Source: Bacillota bacterium (GTDB lineage: Bacteria > Bacillota > Clostridia > Peptostreptococcales > Anaerovoracaceae). From it: a DNA stretch of 64,000 nt. Below the pieces are notes generated by a model that saw nothing but the letters and a program-made list of their open reading frames with translations, did no database searches and was not told the DNA's origin. The first letter of the stretch is position 1, and every line of letters begins with the position of its first letter. Made by a program: the position numbers and the translations under genes. Location of the stretch: the NCBI GenBank assembly GCA_017433375.1, contig JAFRHG010000014.1, forward strand, positions 80,716 through 144,715, given 5' to 3'. Shown here in pieces: positions 1-8,704 of the stretch.

Positions 1-1898
1 TGCGGCAGAACGAGGCCCTGCGGGCGAAGATGAACCAGATCCTGAATTCTGCCGGGAACCAGAACCTGCTGCAGGACGCCATCGTGACCATCCGCAACGG
101 CCGGTACGTGGTGCCCGTCAAGCAGGAGCACCGGGCCAGCGTGCCCGGCATCATCCATGACCAGAGCGGCTCCGGGGCGACCCTGTTCATCGAGCCCCAG
201 GCCATCGTCAACATGAACAACGAGCTGCGCCAGCTGCAGCTGGACGAGCAGGCGGAGATCGACCGGATCCTGCGGGAGTTTTCCGAAGCGGTGGCGGAGC
301 TGCATCATGATCTGGACAACAACCAGAAGCTCCTGGTGCTTCTGGATACCATAATGGCCAAGGGAAGGCTTTCCGTGGCCATGGACGGAGAGGAGCCGGA
401 GATCGCCGAAGGCGGCGTGCTGGATCTGCAGGCGGCGGTGCACCCGCTGCTTCCCCGGGACAAGGCGGTGCCGGGGCACATCCGCATCGGCGAGGACTAC
501 CGGACCCTGGTGGTGACCGGACCCAACACGGGCGGCAAGACCGTCACCCTGAAGACGGCGGGACTGCTGACCCTGATGGCTCAGGCGGGCCTCCACATTC
601 CGGCGGCAGCCGGCAGCCGGATCCCCGTATTCCGCCAGGTGTTCGCCGATATCGGCGATGAGCAGAGCATCGAGCAGAGCCTGTCCACCTTTTCCTCCCA
701 CATGTCCAACATCGTGGAGATCGTCCGGGAAGCGGACGGGGAGAGCCTGGTCCTGCTGGATGAGCTGGGGGCGGGAACGGATCCCGCCGAGGGCGCGGCT
801 TTGGCCATCGCCATTCTGGAGGAACTGGAGCGGCGGGGGGCGTGTACCCTAGCCACCACCCACTATACGGAACTGAAGAAATACGCCATCGCCACGGAGG
901 GCGTGGAAAACGCCTCCATGGAATTTGACGTGAAGACCCTGCGGCCCACCTACCGGCTCACCATCGGCCTGCCGGGAAAATCCAACGCCTTTGAGATCGC
1001 CTCCCGTCTGGGGATCCCTGATGGGCTGACCCGGCGGGCGGGACAGCTTCTGGATGCCGGCGACGTTGCCTTTGATGACGTGATCGGCTCCCTGGAAGAG
1101 GAAAAGAAGCAGGCAGAGCGGCAGCGGGCGGAAGCCATGGCCATGGCCGACGAGATCCGCCGGGAGAAGGAAAAGCTGCAGGCGGACGCCCGCCGGCAGA
1201 AGGAGCGGCAGGAAAAGGAACTGGCTGAGGCCAGGGAAGAGGCACGGGAGATCGTCCGGGAGGCCAAGGAGGTTTCCGACGAGATCCGCCGGGAACTGAA
1301 GGAACTGTCCCGGCTGGACAGTCCCGCCGAGGCGAACCGCCGCCACGACGCCAACCGCAGGCGGCTGCGCCAGCTGGAGAAGAAGAACCGGCCGACGATA
1401 AAGAAAGAAGAAAACACGGCACCGGTGGACCCCGGCAAACTGAAGGTAGGGGACCGGGTCAAGGTGCTGACCATCGGACAGAACGGGGAGATCCTGGAGC
1501 TGCCCGACGAGCGGGGCGAGCTGATGGTGCAGGTGGGCATGATGAAAGTCAACGCCCATGTGGACGACATCATGCTCATCGACCAGCACAGGCCCGTATC
1601 CCGGCCTAAAGGGAGCGGCCACGGCAGTCTGTACCGCAAAAAAGCCCAGATGGTGTCCACTTCTGTGGATGTCCGGGGAAAAAACCTTGACGATGCCGTC
1701 ATGGATGTGGAAAAATATATAGATGACGCCTTTTTATCCGGCCTGCCGGAGGTGACCATCATTCACGGGCGCGGCGAGGGGATCCTCAGCAAGGGGATCC
1801 GGGCAAGGCTGCGGTCCCTGAAAAATGTGAAAGATTACCGCAGAGGCGGCTTTGACGAGGGCGGAGACGGGGTGACCGTCGTCCGGCTGAAGGTTTGA
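1..1898 (+). CDS. mutS2: MutS2 endonuclease/ATPase, 5'-truncated by window edge
   Basis: MutS2 is a MutS-family ATPase that acts on recombination intermediates and collided ribosomes; it is not the mismatch-repair MutS. The reading frame is open from base 3, so the true start lies upstream; about 631 of the usual roughly 790 residues are present. The ATPase Walker A GPNTGGKT lies near bases 518-541 and the Walker B region LLDELGAGTDP near 755-790. A Lys/Glu/Arg-rich coiled coil follows (about 1090-1330). The C-terminal Smr nuclease domain begins near base 1655, with VDVRGKNLDDA and the IIHGRGEG motif. It ends 16 bases before argS and may be cotranscribed with it. The family call is secure; only the N-terminus is unseen. 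Confidence 0.97.
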   Translation, partial: RQNEALRAKMNQILNSAGNQNLLQDAIVTIRNGRYVVPVKQEHRASVPGIIHDQSGSGATLFIEPQAIVNMNNELRQLQLDEQAEIDRILREFSEAVAELHHDLDNNQKLLVLLDTIMAKGRLSVAMDGEEPEIAEGGVLDLQAAVHPLLPRDKAVPGHIRIGEDYRTLVVTGPNTGGKTVTLKTAGLLTLMAQAGLHIPAAAGSRIPVFRQVFADIGDEQSIEQSLSTFSSHMSNIVEIVREADGESLVLLDELGAGTDPAEGAALAIAILEELERRGACTLATTHYTELKKYAIATEGVENASMEFDVKTLRPTYRLTIGLPGKSNAFEIASRLGIPDGLTRRAGQLLDAGDVAFDDVIGSLEEEKKQAERQRAEAMAMADEIRREKEKLQADARRQKERQEKELAEAREEAREIVREAKEVSDEIRRELKELSRLDSPAEANRRHDANRRRLRQLEKKNRPTIKKEENTAPVDPGKLKVGDRVKVLTIGQNGEILELPDERGELMVQVGMMKVNAHVDDIMLIDQHRPVSRPKGSGHGSLYRKKAQMVSTSVDVRGKNLDDAVMDVEKYIDDAFLSGLPEVTIIHGRGEGILSKGIRARLRSLKNVKDYRRGGFDEGGDGVTVVRLKV

Positions 1899-1914
1899 GC
1901 AAAGGAGTGACACG

Positions 1915-3627
1915 ATGATCAACTACAGAGAGAAAATTGCGGATGTCCTTACCCACCACATGGAGGGTATATCCTTTGAAGAGGTCCTGGACATGATCGA
2001 AAAACCGGCTGACCCGAAGATGGGCGACTACGCGCTGCCCTGCTTCAAGCTGGCCAGAGTCCTGCGCAAGGCGCCGCCTATGATCGCCAAAGGCATCGCC
2101 GAGAGCATCGAGGACGAGCACCTCTTCGAGAAGGTGGAGGCGGTAAATGCCTACGTCAACATGTTCGTCGACCGCAACGACTTCGCCCATGAGGTGGTCG
2201 CGGAGGCCATCGAGAAGGGCGACGACTTCGGCAGAAGCGATGTGGGCGCCCACCGCAAAGTCATCGTGGAGTACTCCTCCCCGAACATCGCCAAGCCTTT
2301 CCACATCGGCCACATCCGGAGCACGGTCATCGGCAGCTCCATCGCCAACATCTACGATTTCCTGGGCTATGACATCGTCCGGATCAACCATCTGGGCGAC
2401 TACGGCACCCAGTTCGGCAAGATGATCGTGGCCTACCGCCGGTGGGGCAACCGGGAGGATGTGGTGAGAGAGCCCATCAAGACCCTGCTGGAGTACTACA
2501 CCAGATTCCACAAAGAGGCGGAGAACGATCCGACCCTGGAGGATGAGGCCAGAGCGACCTTCACCAAGCTGGAGCACGGCGAGAAGGAAGAGATGGAACT
2601 GTGGCAGTGGTTCCGGGAGGAGTCCCTGAAGGAGTTCACCAGGGTGTATGACATGCTGGGGATTGCCTTTGATTCCTATAAGGGCGAGAGTTTCTACTCC
2701 GACAAGATGCCCCGGTTCGTGAAGGAACTGGAGGAGAAGGGCCTGCTGGAGGAGGACCAGGGCGCCAAGATCGTGCGATTGGACGAATACGACCTGCCGG
2801 TGGCGCTGATCACCAAGTCCGACGGATCCACCCTGTACATCACCCGGGATATCGCCGCCGCGGTCTACCGCAAGGAGACCTACGATTTTTACAAGAACAT
2901 CTACGTGGTGGCCTCCCAGCAGAACCTGCACTTCCAGCAGTGGATCCAGATTCTGGAAATGATGGGCTATCCCTGGGCCAGAGACTGCGTCCACGTGCCC
3001 TTCGGCCTGGTGAGCATGGAGGAAGGCGCCATGTCCACCCGTGAGGGAAGGGTCATCTTCCTGGAGGATGTGCTGAACCGGGCGGTGGAAAAGACCCGGG
3101 AAATCATCCGGGAAAAGAACGTCAACACGGAAAACATCGAAGAAACGGCCGCTGCGGTAGGAATCGGCGCCGTGATCTTCAATGAACTGTCGAATTACAG
3201 AATAAAGGATTATGTATTCTCCTGGGATCACGTGCTGAATTTCGAGGGCGAGACCGGTCCCTACGTCCAGTACACCCACGCCAGGGCCTGCAGCATCCTG
3301 CGCAACGCGGGAGAAGAGGTCGTTGCAAAGGCAATGAAGGGCTTTGACTCCACCTACATCACCGGAGACAGCGCCCATGAGCTGGAGAGCCTCCTTTACG
3401 AGTTCCCCGACGTGGTTCACGAGGCCGGCGACAAGTACGAGCCCTCTATCGTGACCCGCCACATCGTGGATATCGCCCAGGCCTACAACCGGTTCTACCA
3501 CGACGAGCACATCCTGACCGACAACGAGGATGAGAAGGTGGCCAAGGTGGCCCTGGTCATGGCGGCGAAGAACGCCATCAAGAACGGCCTGGCTCTCCTG
3601 GGCATGGAGGCGCCGGAGAGGATGTAG
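1915..3627 (+). CDS. argS: Arginyl-tRNA synthetase
   Basis: Charges tRNA-Arg with arginine in the cytoplasm. The 570-residue length is normal for a class I ArgRS. The N-terminal Add1-type domain precedes the HIGH signature, seen as PFHIGHIRS near residue 130. The KMSKS-equivalent loop appears as AMSTREGRV near residue 370, the degenerate form usual in this enzyme. The C-terminal third, with YVQYTHARACSILR and a helical tail, is the DALR anticodon-binding domain. The ATG is preceded by AAAGGAGTGA, a strong ribosome-binding site. No T-box leader is visible; the gene follows mutS2 directly and probably shares its transcript. Confidence 0.97.
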   Translation: MINYREKIADVLTHHMEGISFEEVLDMIEKPADPKMGDYALPCFKLARVLRKAPPMIAKGIAESIEDEHLFEKVEAVNAYVNMFVDRNDFAHEVVAEAIEKGDDFGRSDVGAHRKVIVEYSSPNIAKPFHIGHIRSTVIGSSIANIYDFLGYDIVRINHLGDYGTQFGKMIVAYRRWGNREDVVREPIKTLLEYYTRFHKEAENDPTLEDEARATFTKLEHGEKEEMELWQWFREESLKEFTRVYDMLGIAFDSYKGESFYSDKMPRFVKELEEKGLLEEDQGAKIVRLDEYDLPVALITKSDGSTLYITRDIAAAVYRKETYDFYKNIYVVASQQNLHFQQWIQILEMMGYPWARDCVHVPFGLVSMEEGAMSTREGRVIFLEDVLNRAVEKTREIIREKNVNTENIEETAAAVGIGAVIFNELSNYRIKDYVFSWDHVLNFEGETGPYVQYTHARACSILRNAGEEVVAKAMKGFDSTYITGDSAHELESLLYEFPDVVHEAGDKYEPSIVTRHIVDIAQAYNRFYHDEHILTDNEDEKVAKVALVMAAKNAIKNGLALLGMEAPERM

Positions 3628-3682
3628 CGCCGGCGGGTGAGCCCGGCGCGGGCCGCCGATCAAGGCGATTAAGGAGCGAGAC

Positions 3683-4555
3683 TTGAGATACGAAGGCAGC
3701 ATATTCCGTCCCCCCAGCGAGGCCTACAGCCTGCTGGTCCAGGTGACGGTGGGATGCACCCACAATAAATGCACATTCTGCAGCATGTACAAGGACAAGA
3801 AGTTCCATCTGCGGGATCCGAAGGAGGTTCTGGAGGATCTGCAGTGGGCCCGTGCCCATTACCGCCGGGTGGAGCGGATATTCCTGTGCGACGGCGATGC
3901 CCTGGCGCTGAAGAACGACAAGCTGATGCCCATTCTGGAGCACATCCGGGACAACTTCCCCGAATGCGAGCGGGTCACCGCCTACGCCCGGGCATCGGAT
4001 GTCCTGCGCAAAAGCAACGAAGAACTGCGCCAGCTCCGGGAGACCGGCCTGACCATGGTCTACATCGGCGCCGAATCGGGCAGCGATGAGGTGCTGAAGG
4101 CCATCAACAAGGGGGAGACCCGGGCCCAGCTCATCGAGGGCGTGCGCAAGGCGGAGGACTGCGGCATCAAGGCTTCGGTCACCTTTATCTCCGGCCTGGC
4201 CGGAAAGGCCGGCTGGAAGGACCACGCCGTGCAGACGGGCACCATGATCAGCGAGATGGAGCCTTCCTACGTAGGGCTTCTGACCCTGCTGGTGGACCCG
4301 TCGGTACCCATCGCCGAAGAGATCCGGCAGGGGAGGCTGCAGCTGCTCAGCCCGGAGGAAGTGGTGGCGGAGACGCTGCTCATGCTGGAAAACACCTCCG
4401 TGAGCCGCCCCTGTGTATTTCGAAGCAATCACGCGTCCAACTATCTTTCGCTGGCAGGCACGCTCCCCCAGGACAGGGAGCGCCTGATCGCCATCCTCCG
4501 GGAAGCCATGGAGGACAGCGGCATGCTGAAGGATGAGCGTTTCCGGGCGCTGTAA
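3683..4555 (+). CDS. Radical SAM protein with a C-x4-C-x2-C cluster motif
   Basis: A 290-residue radical SAM enzyme, expected to bind a 4Fe-4S cluster and cleave S-adenosylmethionine to make a radical. The cluster cysteines are C25, C30 and C33 in the stretch GCTHNKCTFCSMY. This is C-x4-C-x2-C rather than the textbook C-x3-C-x2-C, a spacing I associate with a subset of COG1032-type proteins. YIGAESGSDEVL near residue 132 is a typical radical-SAM barrel strand. The start is TTG, chosen because AAGGAG lies 6 bases upstream and RYEGSIFRPPSEA begins the conserved part. The substrate is unknown and the neighbours argS and a TPR gene give no clue. Confidence 0.85.
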   Translation: MRYEGSIFRPPSEAYSLLVQVTVGCTHNKCTFCSMYKDKKFHLRDPKEVLEDLQWARAHYRRVERIFLCDGDALALKNDKLMPILEHIRDNFPECERVTAYARASDVLRKSNEELRQLRETGLTMVYIGAESGSDEVLKAINKGETRAQLIEGVRKAEDCGIKASVTFISGLAGKAGWKDHAVQTGTMISEMEPSYVGLLTLLVDPSVPIAEEIRQGRLQLLSPEEVVAETLLMLENTSVSRPCVFRSNHASNYLSLAGTLPQDRERLIAILREAMEDSGMLKDERFRAL

Positions 4556-4615
4556 ATACGTGAGGCGGCGGCATCAGCCGGAAGGTTCGGCGCCGCGGCC
4601 GGGAAAGGAAATAAC

Positions 4616-6094
4616 ATGGCAAGGAAAAAGCAGAAACAGACGCTGATGCAGTCCATGGGCGTAACCCGTACGGTGGTCAGGCCCAGGGAGGAATCGGATA
4701 TCCAGCTCCGGGAGGACCGGATCGGCAGGTATTTCCGCAAGTATCTGAACAAGTTTGTTTTCGTGGAATTCTCCGATGACTTTATCAAGCGCTCCAAGGC
4801 CGGGGATCTGATGAAAGGCGTCCCCGTACCCCTGCGGCGCAAGGAAGTCAAGAGCTTTGCCGGGGGAGACGGCGTGTCCATGCTGGTCATCGCCGAGAAT
4901 ATGGCCTGGGTCATGGGCTGTGATCCCCACTTCAAATACACGAAGAACTATGTGGCTATCCTGAACAAGCTCTATCAGCACAAACTCTTTGAGGGGCTGA
5001 TGAAGGAGGGAAGAGACGCGGCCGAGCGGGGCGACATGGACAACGCCTGCATCCACTTCCGCGCATCCCTCTGCATCCAGTACGACTATCTGCACTCCAT
5101 GTACAGTTATGCCCGGGCCTGCCGGGTCATGTACGAGAACAGCCGCAACGAAGAGTACATCGGCCGGTTCAAGGCAGAGGCCCTGGACTGGTTCGAGCTG
5201 CTGACGGAGACCCATCCCCGGTTCGCCATGGGATACTATTATCTGGGCTACTCCTACCTGAACATGGGCCTGTACAACAAGGCGGTCCTGGCCTGGGAGG
5301 GCTTCCTGAAGTTCACCCACAATTCCAAAGACCGCAAGGAGATCCGCAAGCGCATCGAGCAGCTCCAGGATCCGGTCACCATCGAAAAGGGATGCCTCAG
5401 CATCACTTCCGGCCGGCTGGATGAGGGTATCAAGACCCTGGAACCCTACCTGAAAACCAAGTTCAAGGACTGGTGGCCCCTCCACTATTATCTGGGCATG
5501 GGCTACAAAGGCATGGGAAGGACTGCCGACGCGGTGGCGGAATTCCGCAAGGCCCTGATGATCAACGGCAGCCACCTGGAAAGCATGAAGGAGCTGGTCG
5601 AGATCTATGAGGATTCCGACGACAAGGCCAACGTCCGCAAGTACACGGAGAAGATCAAGCTGATCGAAGCCGCCCAGGAAGAAGACCAGAAAGCTTACGA
5701 GAAGCAGGCCGAAAAGGAAAACAAGCGCCTGGAGACCGAGGAACCCAAGCCCCTCCCGCCGGAACAGATCGAACACGTCGACCTGTCCGAGGCGGACGCC
5801 CTCGTCGGCGCCCCGGAGGACCCGGCTGCGGCTGCGCAAGGTGCGGCGGCTCCGGCAGGGGAACCCGGCGCGGAGGCTGCGGATGCGGCGGCAGGTGAAT
5901 CTGACGCAGAGGCCCCGGCCGACGAAGCCGACGCGGAAACCATGGCAGGGGAGCCCGACGCGGAGATCGCGGCCGATTCCGGTGAGGCTGACGACCTGCC
6001 CGATGTCCCGACTGATGAATCCGAGCCGGAGGCCGCTGAAGTCCCCGATGAGAAGCCGAAGAAGAAGAGCCTCGTCCGGCGGCTGAAGAAATAG
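4616..6094 (+). CDS. TPR-repeat protein with acidic C-terminal tail
   Basis: A 492-residue protein of unknown function. The first 130 residues are a charged globular domain. From about residue 120 to 345 there are tetratricopeptide-like helical pairs, for example FAMGYYYLGYSYLNMGLYNKAVLAWEGFL and a later ALMINGSHLESMKELVEIYED segment, which normally mediate protein-protein contacts. From about residue 355 the sequence becomes low-complexity Ala/Glu/Asp (GEPDAE-like units) and ends in a basic cluster KKKSLVRRLKK. No signal peptide or membrane segment is seen, so it is probably cytoplasmic. The ribosome-binding site GGAAAGGA precedes the ATG. A terminator follows at 6170-6210. The acidic tail resembles low-complexity insertions in other genes here. 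Confidence 0.75.
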   Translation: MARKKQKQTLMQSMGVTRTVVRPREESDIQLREDRIGRYFRKYLNKFVFVEFSDDFIKRSKAGDLMKGVPVPLRRKEVKSFAGGDGVSMLVIAENMAWVMGCDPHFKYTKNYVAILNKLYQHKLFEGLMKEGRDAAERGDMDNACIHFRASLCIQYDYLHSMYSYARACRVMYENSRNEEYIGRFKAEALDWFELLTETHPRFAMGYYYLGYSYLNMGLYNKAVLAWEGFLKFTHNSKDRKEIRKRIEQLQDPVTIEKGCLSITSGRLDEGIKTLEPYLKTKFKDWWPLHYYLGMGYKGMGRTADAVAEFRKALMINGSHLESMKELVEIYEDSDDKANVRKYTEKIKLIEAAQEEDQKAYEKQAEKENKRLETEEPKPLPPEQIEHVDLSEADALVGAPEDPAAAAQGAAAPAGEPGAEAADAAAGESDAEAPADEADAETMAGEPDAEIAADSGEADDLPDVPTDESEPEAAEVPDEKPKKKSLVRRLKK

Positions 6095-6440
6095 CAGTCG
6101 ACCGCTGCGAATAAACCGGCAAATCATCTCCGGCAGGCGCAATGATCCCCGATGAATACACACCGATACAAAGGGAGTATCGCATCAGAGCTGATGTGCC
6201 ACTCCTTTTTCATGCTCATTTACCGGTTGCGCCTGATGCTGATGCTTCTGTCGATCTCATTTATATGCCTTTTGGCGAAAATCCATATGTCTTTGGAATA
6301 CGAAGAATCCACATAAGGCATATAGACGATTACATGCCGTCTCTCAGACAGCATTATGTGGGTGGCTGAGGGGGGAGACCTTGCGCATATCGTCCCGTTG
6401 CCTTTGCCGGTTCAAGCCCCTCCTCATGCGAATGAACGAG
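6095..6440. other. Non-coding stretch after TPR gene, with terminator and inverted repeat
   Basis: No gene is supported between the TPR gene and repeat copy A. It contains a terminator (6170-6210), a 10-bp inverted repeat TATATGCCTT/AAGGCATATA with arms near 6261-6270 and 6312-6321, and one TTGCCTTT octamer at 6398. A 75-codon open frame (6142-6369) crosses the terminator hairpin, has no ribosome-binding site and resembles nothing I know, so I do not call it a gene. Confidence 0.5.
6170..6210 (+). terminator. Intrinsic terminator after TPR gene
   Basis: A hairpin pairs AAAGGGAGT and CGCATCAG with CTGATGTG and ACTCCTTTTT, with small internal loops and a terminal loop of only AG, and ends in a run of T. 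It ends the TPR gene transcript. Confidence 0.7.
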
Positions 6441-6695
6441 TGGTGAATGAAAGAGTTGATTTATCGTCCACATTCACCAGATTGTCGATTTCCCCCTCTG
6501 AAAAGGCCCATTCAAGCCTCTCTCGTGAATAAAAAGGCAATCCCTCAGCATCCATACACCACTTTCGCCGAAACTGGTGTATAGATTCCATTTCACGAGG
6601 GAAAGATTCACGAAATGGAAATAAATGTAATTATTTGAGCGTTCAAAAGAGGTTTTGGTGAATGAAACCCATATTCAAAGCGGATCTATACACCA
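6441..6695 (+). repeat. Dispersed intergenic element, copy A
   Basis: First of three copies of an unnamed element of about 255 bp. Arms seen: TGGTGAATG (6441) with CATTCACCA (6471); CGTGAAT (6524) with ATTCACG (6606); ATACACCA (6554) with TGGTGTAT (6575), nested inside the previous pair; and TTTTGGTGAAT (6653) with TACACCA (6689). Copy A also has TTCCATTTC/GAAATGGAA (6586 and 6612), not clearly kept in B or C. The first and last bases are themselves inverted (TGGTG and CACCA). An AAAGGCAA octamer lies at 6533. It sits between the TPR terminator and the LexA-box promoter of the polymerase gene. It could be a structured RNA, a nucleoprotein site array or a MITE-like element. Confidence 0.8.
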
Positions 6696-6725
6696 GCACA
6701 CTCTGGCAGGACGACTTGATGGTGA

Positions 6726-6766
6726 GAACAAATGTTCTTGAACATGCGGTGCCACTGTGATATACT
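6726..6766 (+). promoter_or_regulatory. LexA-type box and promoter of the Y-family polymerase
   Basis: GAAC-AAAT-GTTC at 6726-6737 is a perfect match to the GAAC-N4-GTTC operator of Gram-positive LexA. It lies directly before a -35 TTGAAC (6738-6743), a 17-bp spacer and a -10 TATACT (6761-6766). LexA bound here would block RNA polymerase, so the downstream polymerase is predicted to be SOS-induced. The sequence match is direct; the regulation is inferred from known Bacillus LexA boxes. Confidence 0.8.
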
Positions 6767-6796
6767 CACAGTAGAGCGAACCGGAGTGACAATCAG

Positions 6797-8386
6797 ATGA
6801 ACCGAACAGAGGAGAAACAGAGAACCTATATCGCCATCGACCTGAAGTCCTTCTACGCCTCGGTGGAATGCCGGGAGCGGGAGCTGGACCCCATGACGAC
6901 CAATCTGGTGGTCGCCGATCTTTCGCGTACGGAAAAAACCATCTGCCTGGCGGTGACGCCCAGCCTGAAGAGTTACGGCATCAGCGGCCGGGCCAGGCTG
7001 TTCGAGGTGGTGCAGCGGGTGAAGGAGATCAACGCCCGGCGGCAGAGCGCCAACGGGGGAAGACCTTTTACGGGCGAGTCATGGGACGCGGAGGAGCTGG
7101 CTGCGGATCCGGGCCTGAAGCTTTCCTATGTGGTCGCGCCGCCCAGGATGCGCCTTTACATGGAGTACAGCACCCGGATCTATCAGATTTATCTGCAGTA
7201 TGTCGCTGCGGAGGACATCCACGTCTATTCCATCGATGAGGTGTTCATCGACGTGACCAACTACCTGAAGACCTACGGCATGACGGCGCGGCAGCTGGTG
7301 ATGACCATGATCAAGGATGTCCTGGAGCAGACGGGAATCACGGCGACGGCGGGCATCGGAACGAATCTGTACCTGGCCAAGATCGCCATGGATATCGATG
7401 CCAAGCACAATCCGCCCGACGAGAACGGCGACCGGATGTCGGAGCTGGATGAGATGTCCTACCGGAAACGGCTCTGGACCCACGAACCCATCACCGACTT
7501 CTGGCGGATCGGCAGAGGATACGCCCGGAAACTGGCCGCCCACGGCATGTACACCATGGGGGATGTGGCTCGGTGCTCCCTGGGCGGACCGGCGGACTTC
7601 TATAACGAGGAGCTGCTCTACCGGCTGTTCGGCGTCAACGCGGAACTGCTCATCGACCACGCCTGGGGCATCGAGCCATGCACCATGCAGGACATCCGCG
7701 CCTACCGGCCCCAGACCAACAGCCTCAGTTCCGGGCAGGTACTGAAGGAGCCGTACTCCAGTGCAAAGGCAAGGCTGGTCGTGCGGGAAATGACGGAGCT
7801 GATGGTTTTGGATCTGGTCAGCAAGGGAGTGACCACGGATCAGATGGTGCTGACCGTGAACTACGATATCGAGAATCTGACGGACCCCGAGCGGCGCAAA
7901 AGATACCGGGGCCCGGTGACCACGGACTACTACGGACGGAAGGTTCCCAAACACGCCCACGGAACCGCCAATCTTCCCCGGCGTACTTCCTCCACAAAGA
8001 TAATCTGCGACGAAGTCATGGCGCTCTATGACCGGATCATCGATCCGGATCTCCTCGTCCGCCGCCTCACCATCGCCGCCTGCCGGTTGGAATCGGGGGT
8101 CAGACCCGCGGAGGAAACAGCAGCGGCAGCCGGCGCGTCCGGGGCAGCCGCCGGCCCAGCAGCCGACGCCCAGGGGGAACAGCTGGATATGTTCACCGAT
8201 TACGAGGAGAGAGACCGGGAAGAGCAGCAGGAACAGGAGGCGCTGCAGAAAGAAAACCAGATGCAGAAGGCCATGATCGCCATCAAGGAAAAGTACGGCA
8301 AGAACGCCATCCTCACCGGAACCAATCTGGAGGAGGGGGCCACGGCCATGGAGCGGAACCGGCAGATCGGAGGGCACAGGGAGTGA
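6797..8386 (+). CDS. Y-family translesion DNA polymerase (ImpB/UmuC family)
   Basis: A 529-residue error-prone polymerase that copies past damaged bases. The N-terminal palm begins AIDLKSFYASVECRER, giving the first metal-binding Asp, the YAS steric gate area and a Glu. The SIDE motif carrying further catalytic acids appears as YSIDEVFIDV near residue 150. The thumb with helix-hairpin-helix follows (FWRIGRGYARKLAAHGMYTMGDVA), then the little-finger domain. After about residue 440 there is an Ala/Gly-rich linker and a charged tail. It resembles the UvrX/YqjW group of Gram-positive bacteria. The LexA box upstream and a YolD-like gene downstream fit an SOS operon. The ATG is preceded by GGAG; the stop TGA lies in a 27-bp tandem repeat. 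Confidence 0.93.
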   Translation: MNRTEEKQRTYIAIDLKSFYASVECRERELDPMTTNLVVADLSRTEKTICLAVTPSLKSYGISGRARLFEVVQRVKEINARRQSANGGRPFTGESWDAEELAADPGLKLSYVVAPPRMRLYMEYSTRIYQIYLQYVAAEDIHVYSIDEVFIDVTNYLKTYGMTARQLVMTMIKDVLEQTGITATAGIGTNLYLAKIAMDIDAKHNPPDENGDRMSELDEMSYRKRLWTHEPITDFWRIGRGYARKLAAHGMYTMGDVARCSLGGPADFYNEELLYRLFGVNAELLIDHAWGIEPCTMQDIRAYRPQTNSLSSGQVLKEPYSSAKARLVVREMTELMVLDLVSKGVTTDQMVLTVNYDIENLTDPERRKRYRGPVTTDYYGRKVPKHAHGTANLPRRTSSTKIICDEVMALYDRIIDPDLLVRRLTIAACRLESGVRPAEETAAAAGASGAAAGPAADAQGEQLDMFTDYEERDREEQQEQEALQKENQMQKAMIAIKEKYGKNAILTGTNLEEGATAMERNRQIGGHRE

Positions 8387-8443
8387 GCGCAGATCGGAGG
8401 GCACAGGGAGTGAGCACAGATCGGAGGACACAGGCATGAGCAC
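8364..8443 (+). repeat. 27-bp tandem repeat carrying a ribosome-binding site and start codon
   Basis: About three copies of a 27-bp unit (third copy 26 bp) begin CAGATCGGAGGGCACAGGGA and end GTGAGC. Each copy holds GGAGG about 8 bases before a GTG or ATG. The first GTG (8383) overlaps the polymerase stop codon; from it an 18-codon frame runs to a TGA at 8437-8439 that overlaps the ATG of the YolD-like gene (8436). The junction could therefore chain translation from the polymerase through a mini-ORF into the small gene. Confidence 0.75.
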
Positions 8444-8657
8444 CAATAAGGATCCCCATCGCTATGACGACATCCTGTACGAGCAGCGGCCCGTCAGCAG
8501 GAAGCACGTTCCCATGAAGCGGGAGGACAGGGCGGCCCAGTTCGCGCCCTTTGCCGCGCTGACCGGATACGGGGAAGCCGTCTCCGAGATGGCGGAATAC
8601 AACGCGGAATGGGTGAAGGAGAGCAATCAAAACGACCCCTTCGAAGAGGGGCCGTAG
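8436..8657 (+). CDS. YolD-like small protein, partner of the Y-family polymerase
   Basis: A 73-residue soluble protein. The core KREDRAAQFAPFAALTGYGE matches the conserved region of the YolD-like family, which regularly follows Y-family polymerases in Gram-positive bacteria. Its exact biochemical role is not established. The acidic C-terminus ends NDPFEEGP. The start ATG has GGAGG 7 bases upstream, supplied by the third copy of a tandem repeat, and overlaps the stop of an 18-codon mini-ORF. A terminator follows at 8705-8732. It is probably expressed with the polymerase under LexA control. Confidence 0.8.
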   Translation: MSTNKDPHRYDDILYEQRPVSRKHVPMKREDRAAQFAPFAALTGYGEAVSEMAEYNAEWVKESNQNDPFEEGP

Positions 8658-8704
8658 AGTTTCGTTTGTTGTTTTGCATACGGGCCTGCGCGGGTCCCGC
8701 AGAC

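Noticed and set aside
6142-6369. 75-codon open frame downstream of the TPR gene
   Set aside because: It overlaps the terminator hairpin, has no ribosome-binding site and no recognisable sequence.
6398-6420. tRNA T-arm-like GGTTCAAGCCCC
   Set aside because: No matching stem or cloverleaf can be drawn around it.
6586-6620. TTCCATTTC/GAAATGGAA as a core stem of the dispersed element
   Set aside because: It is clear only in copy A; B and C do not keep the left arm.
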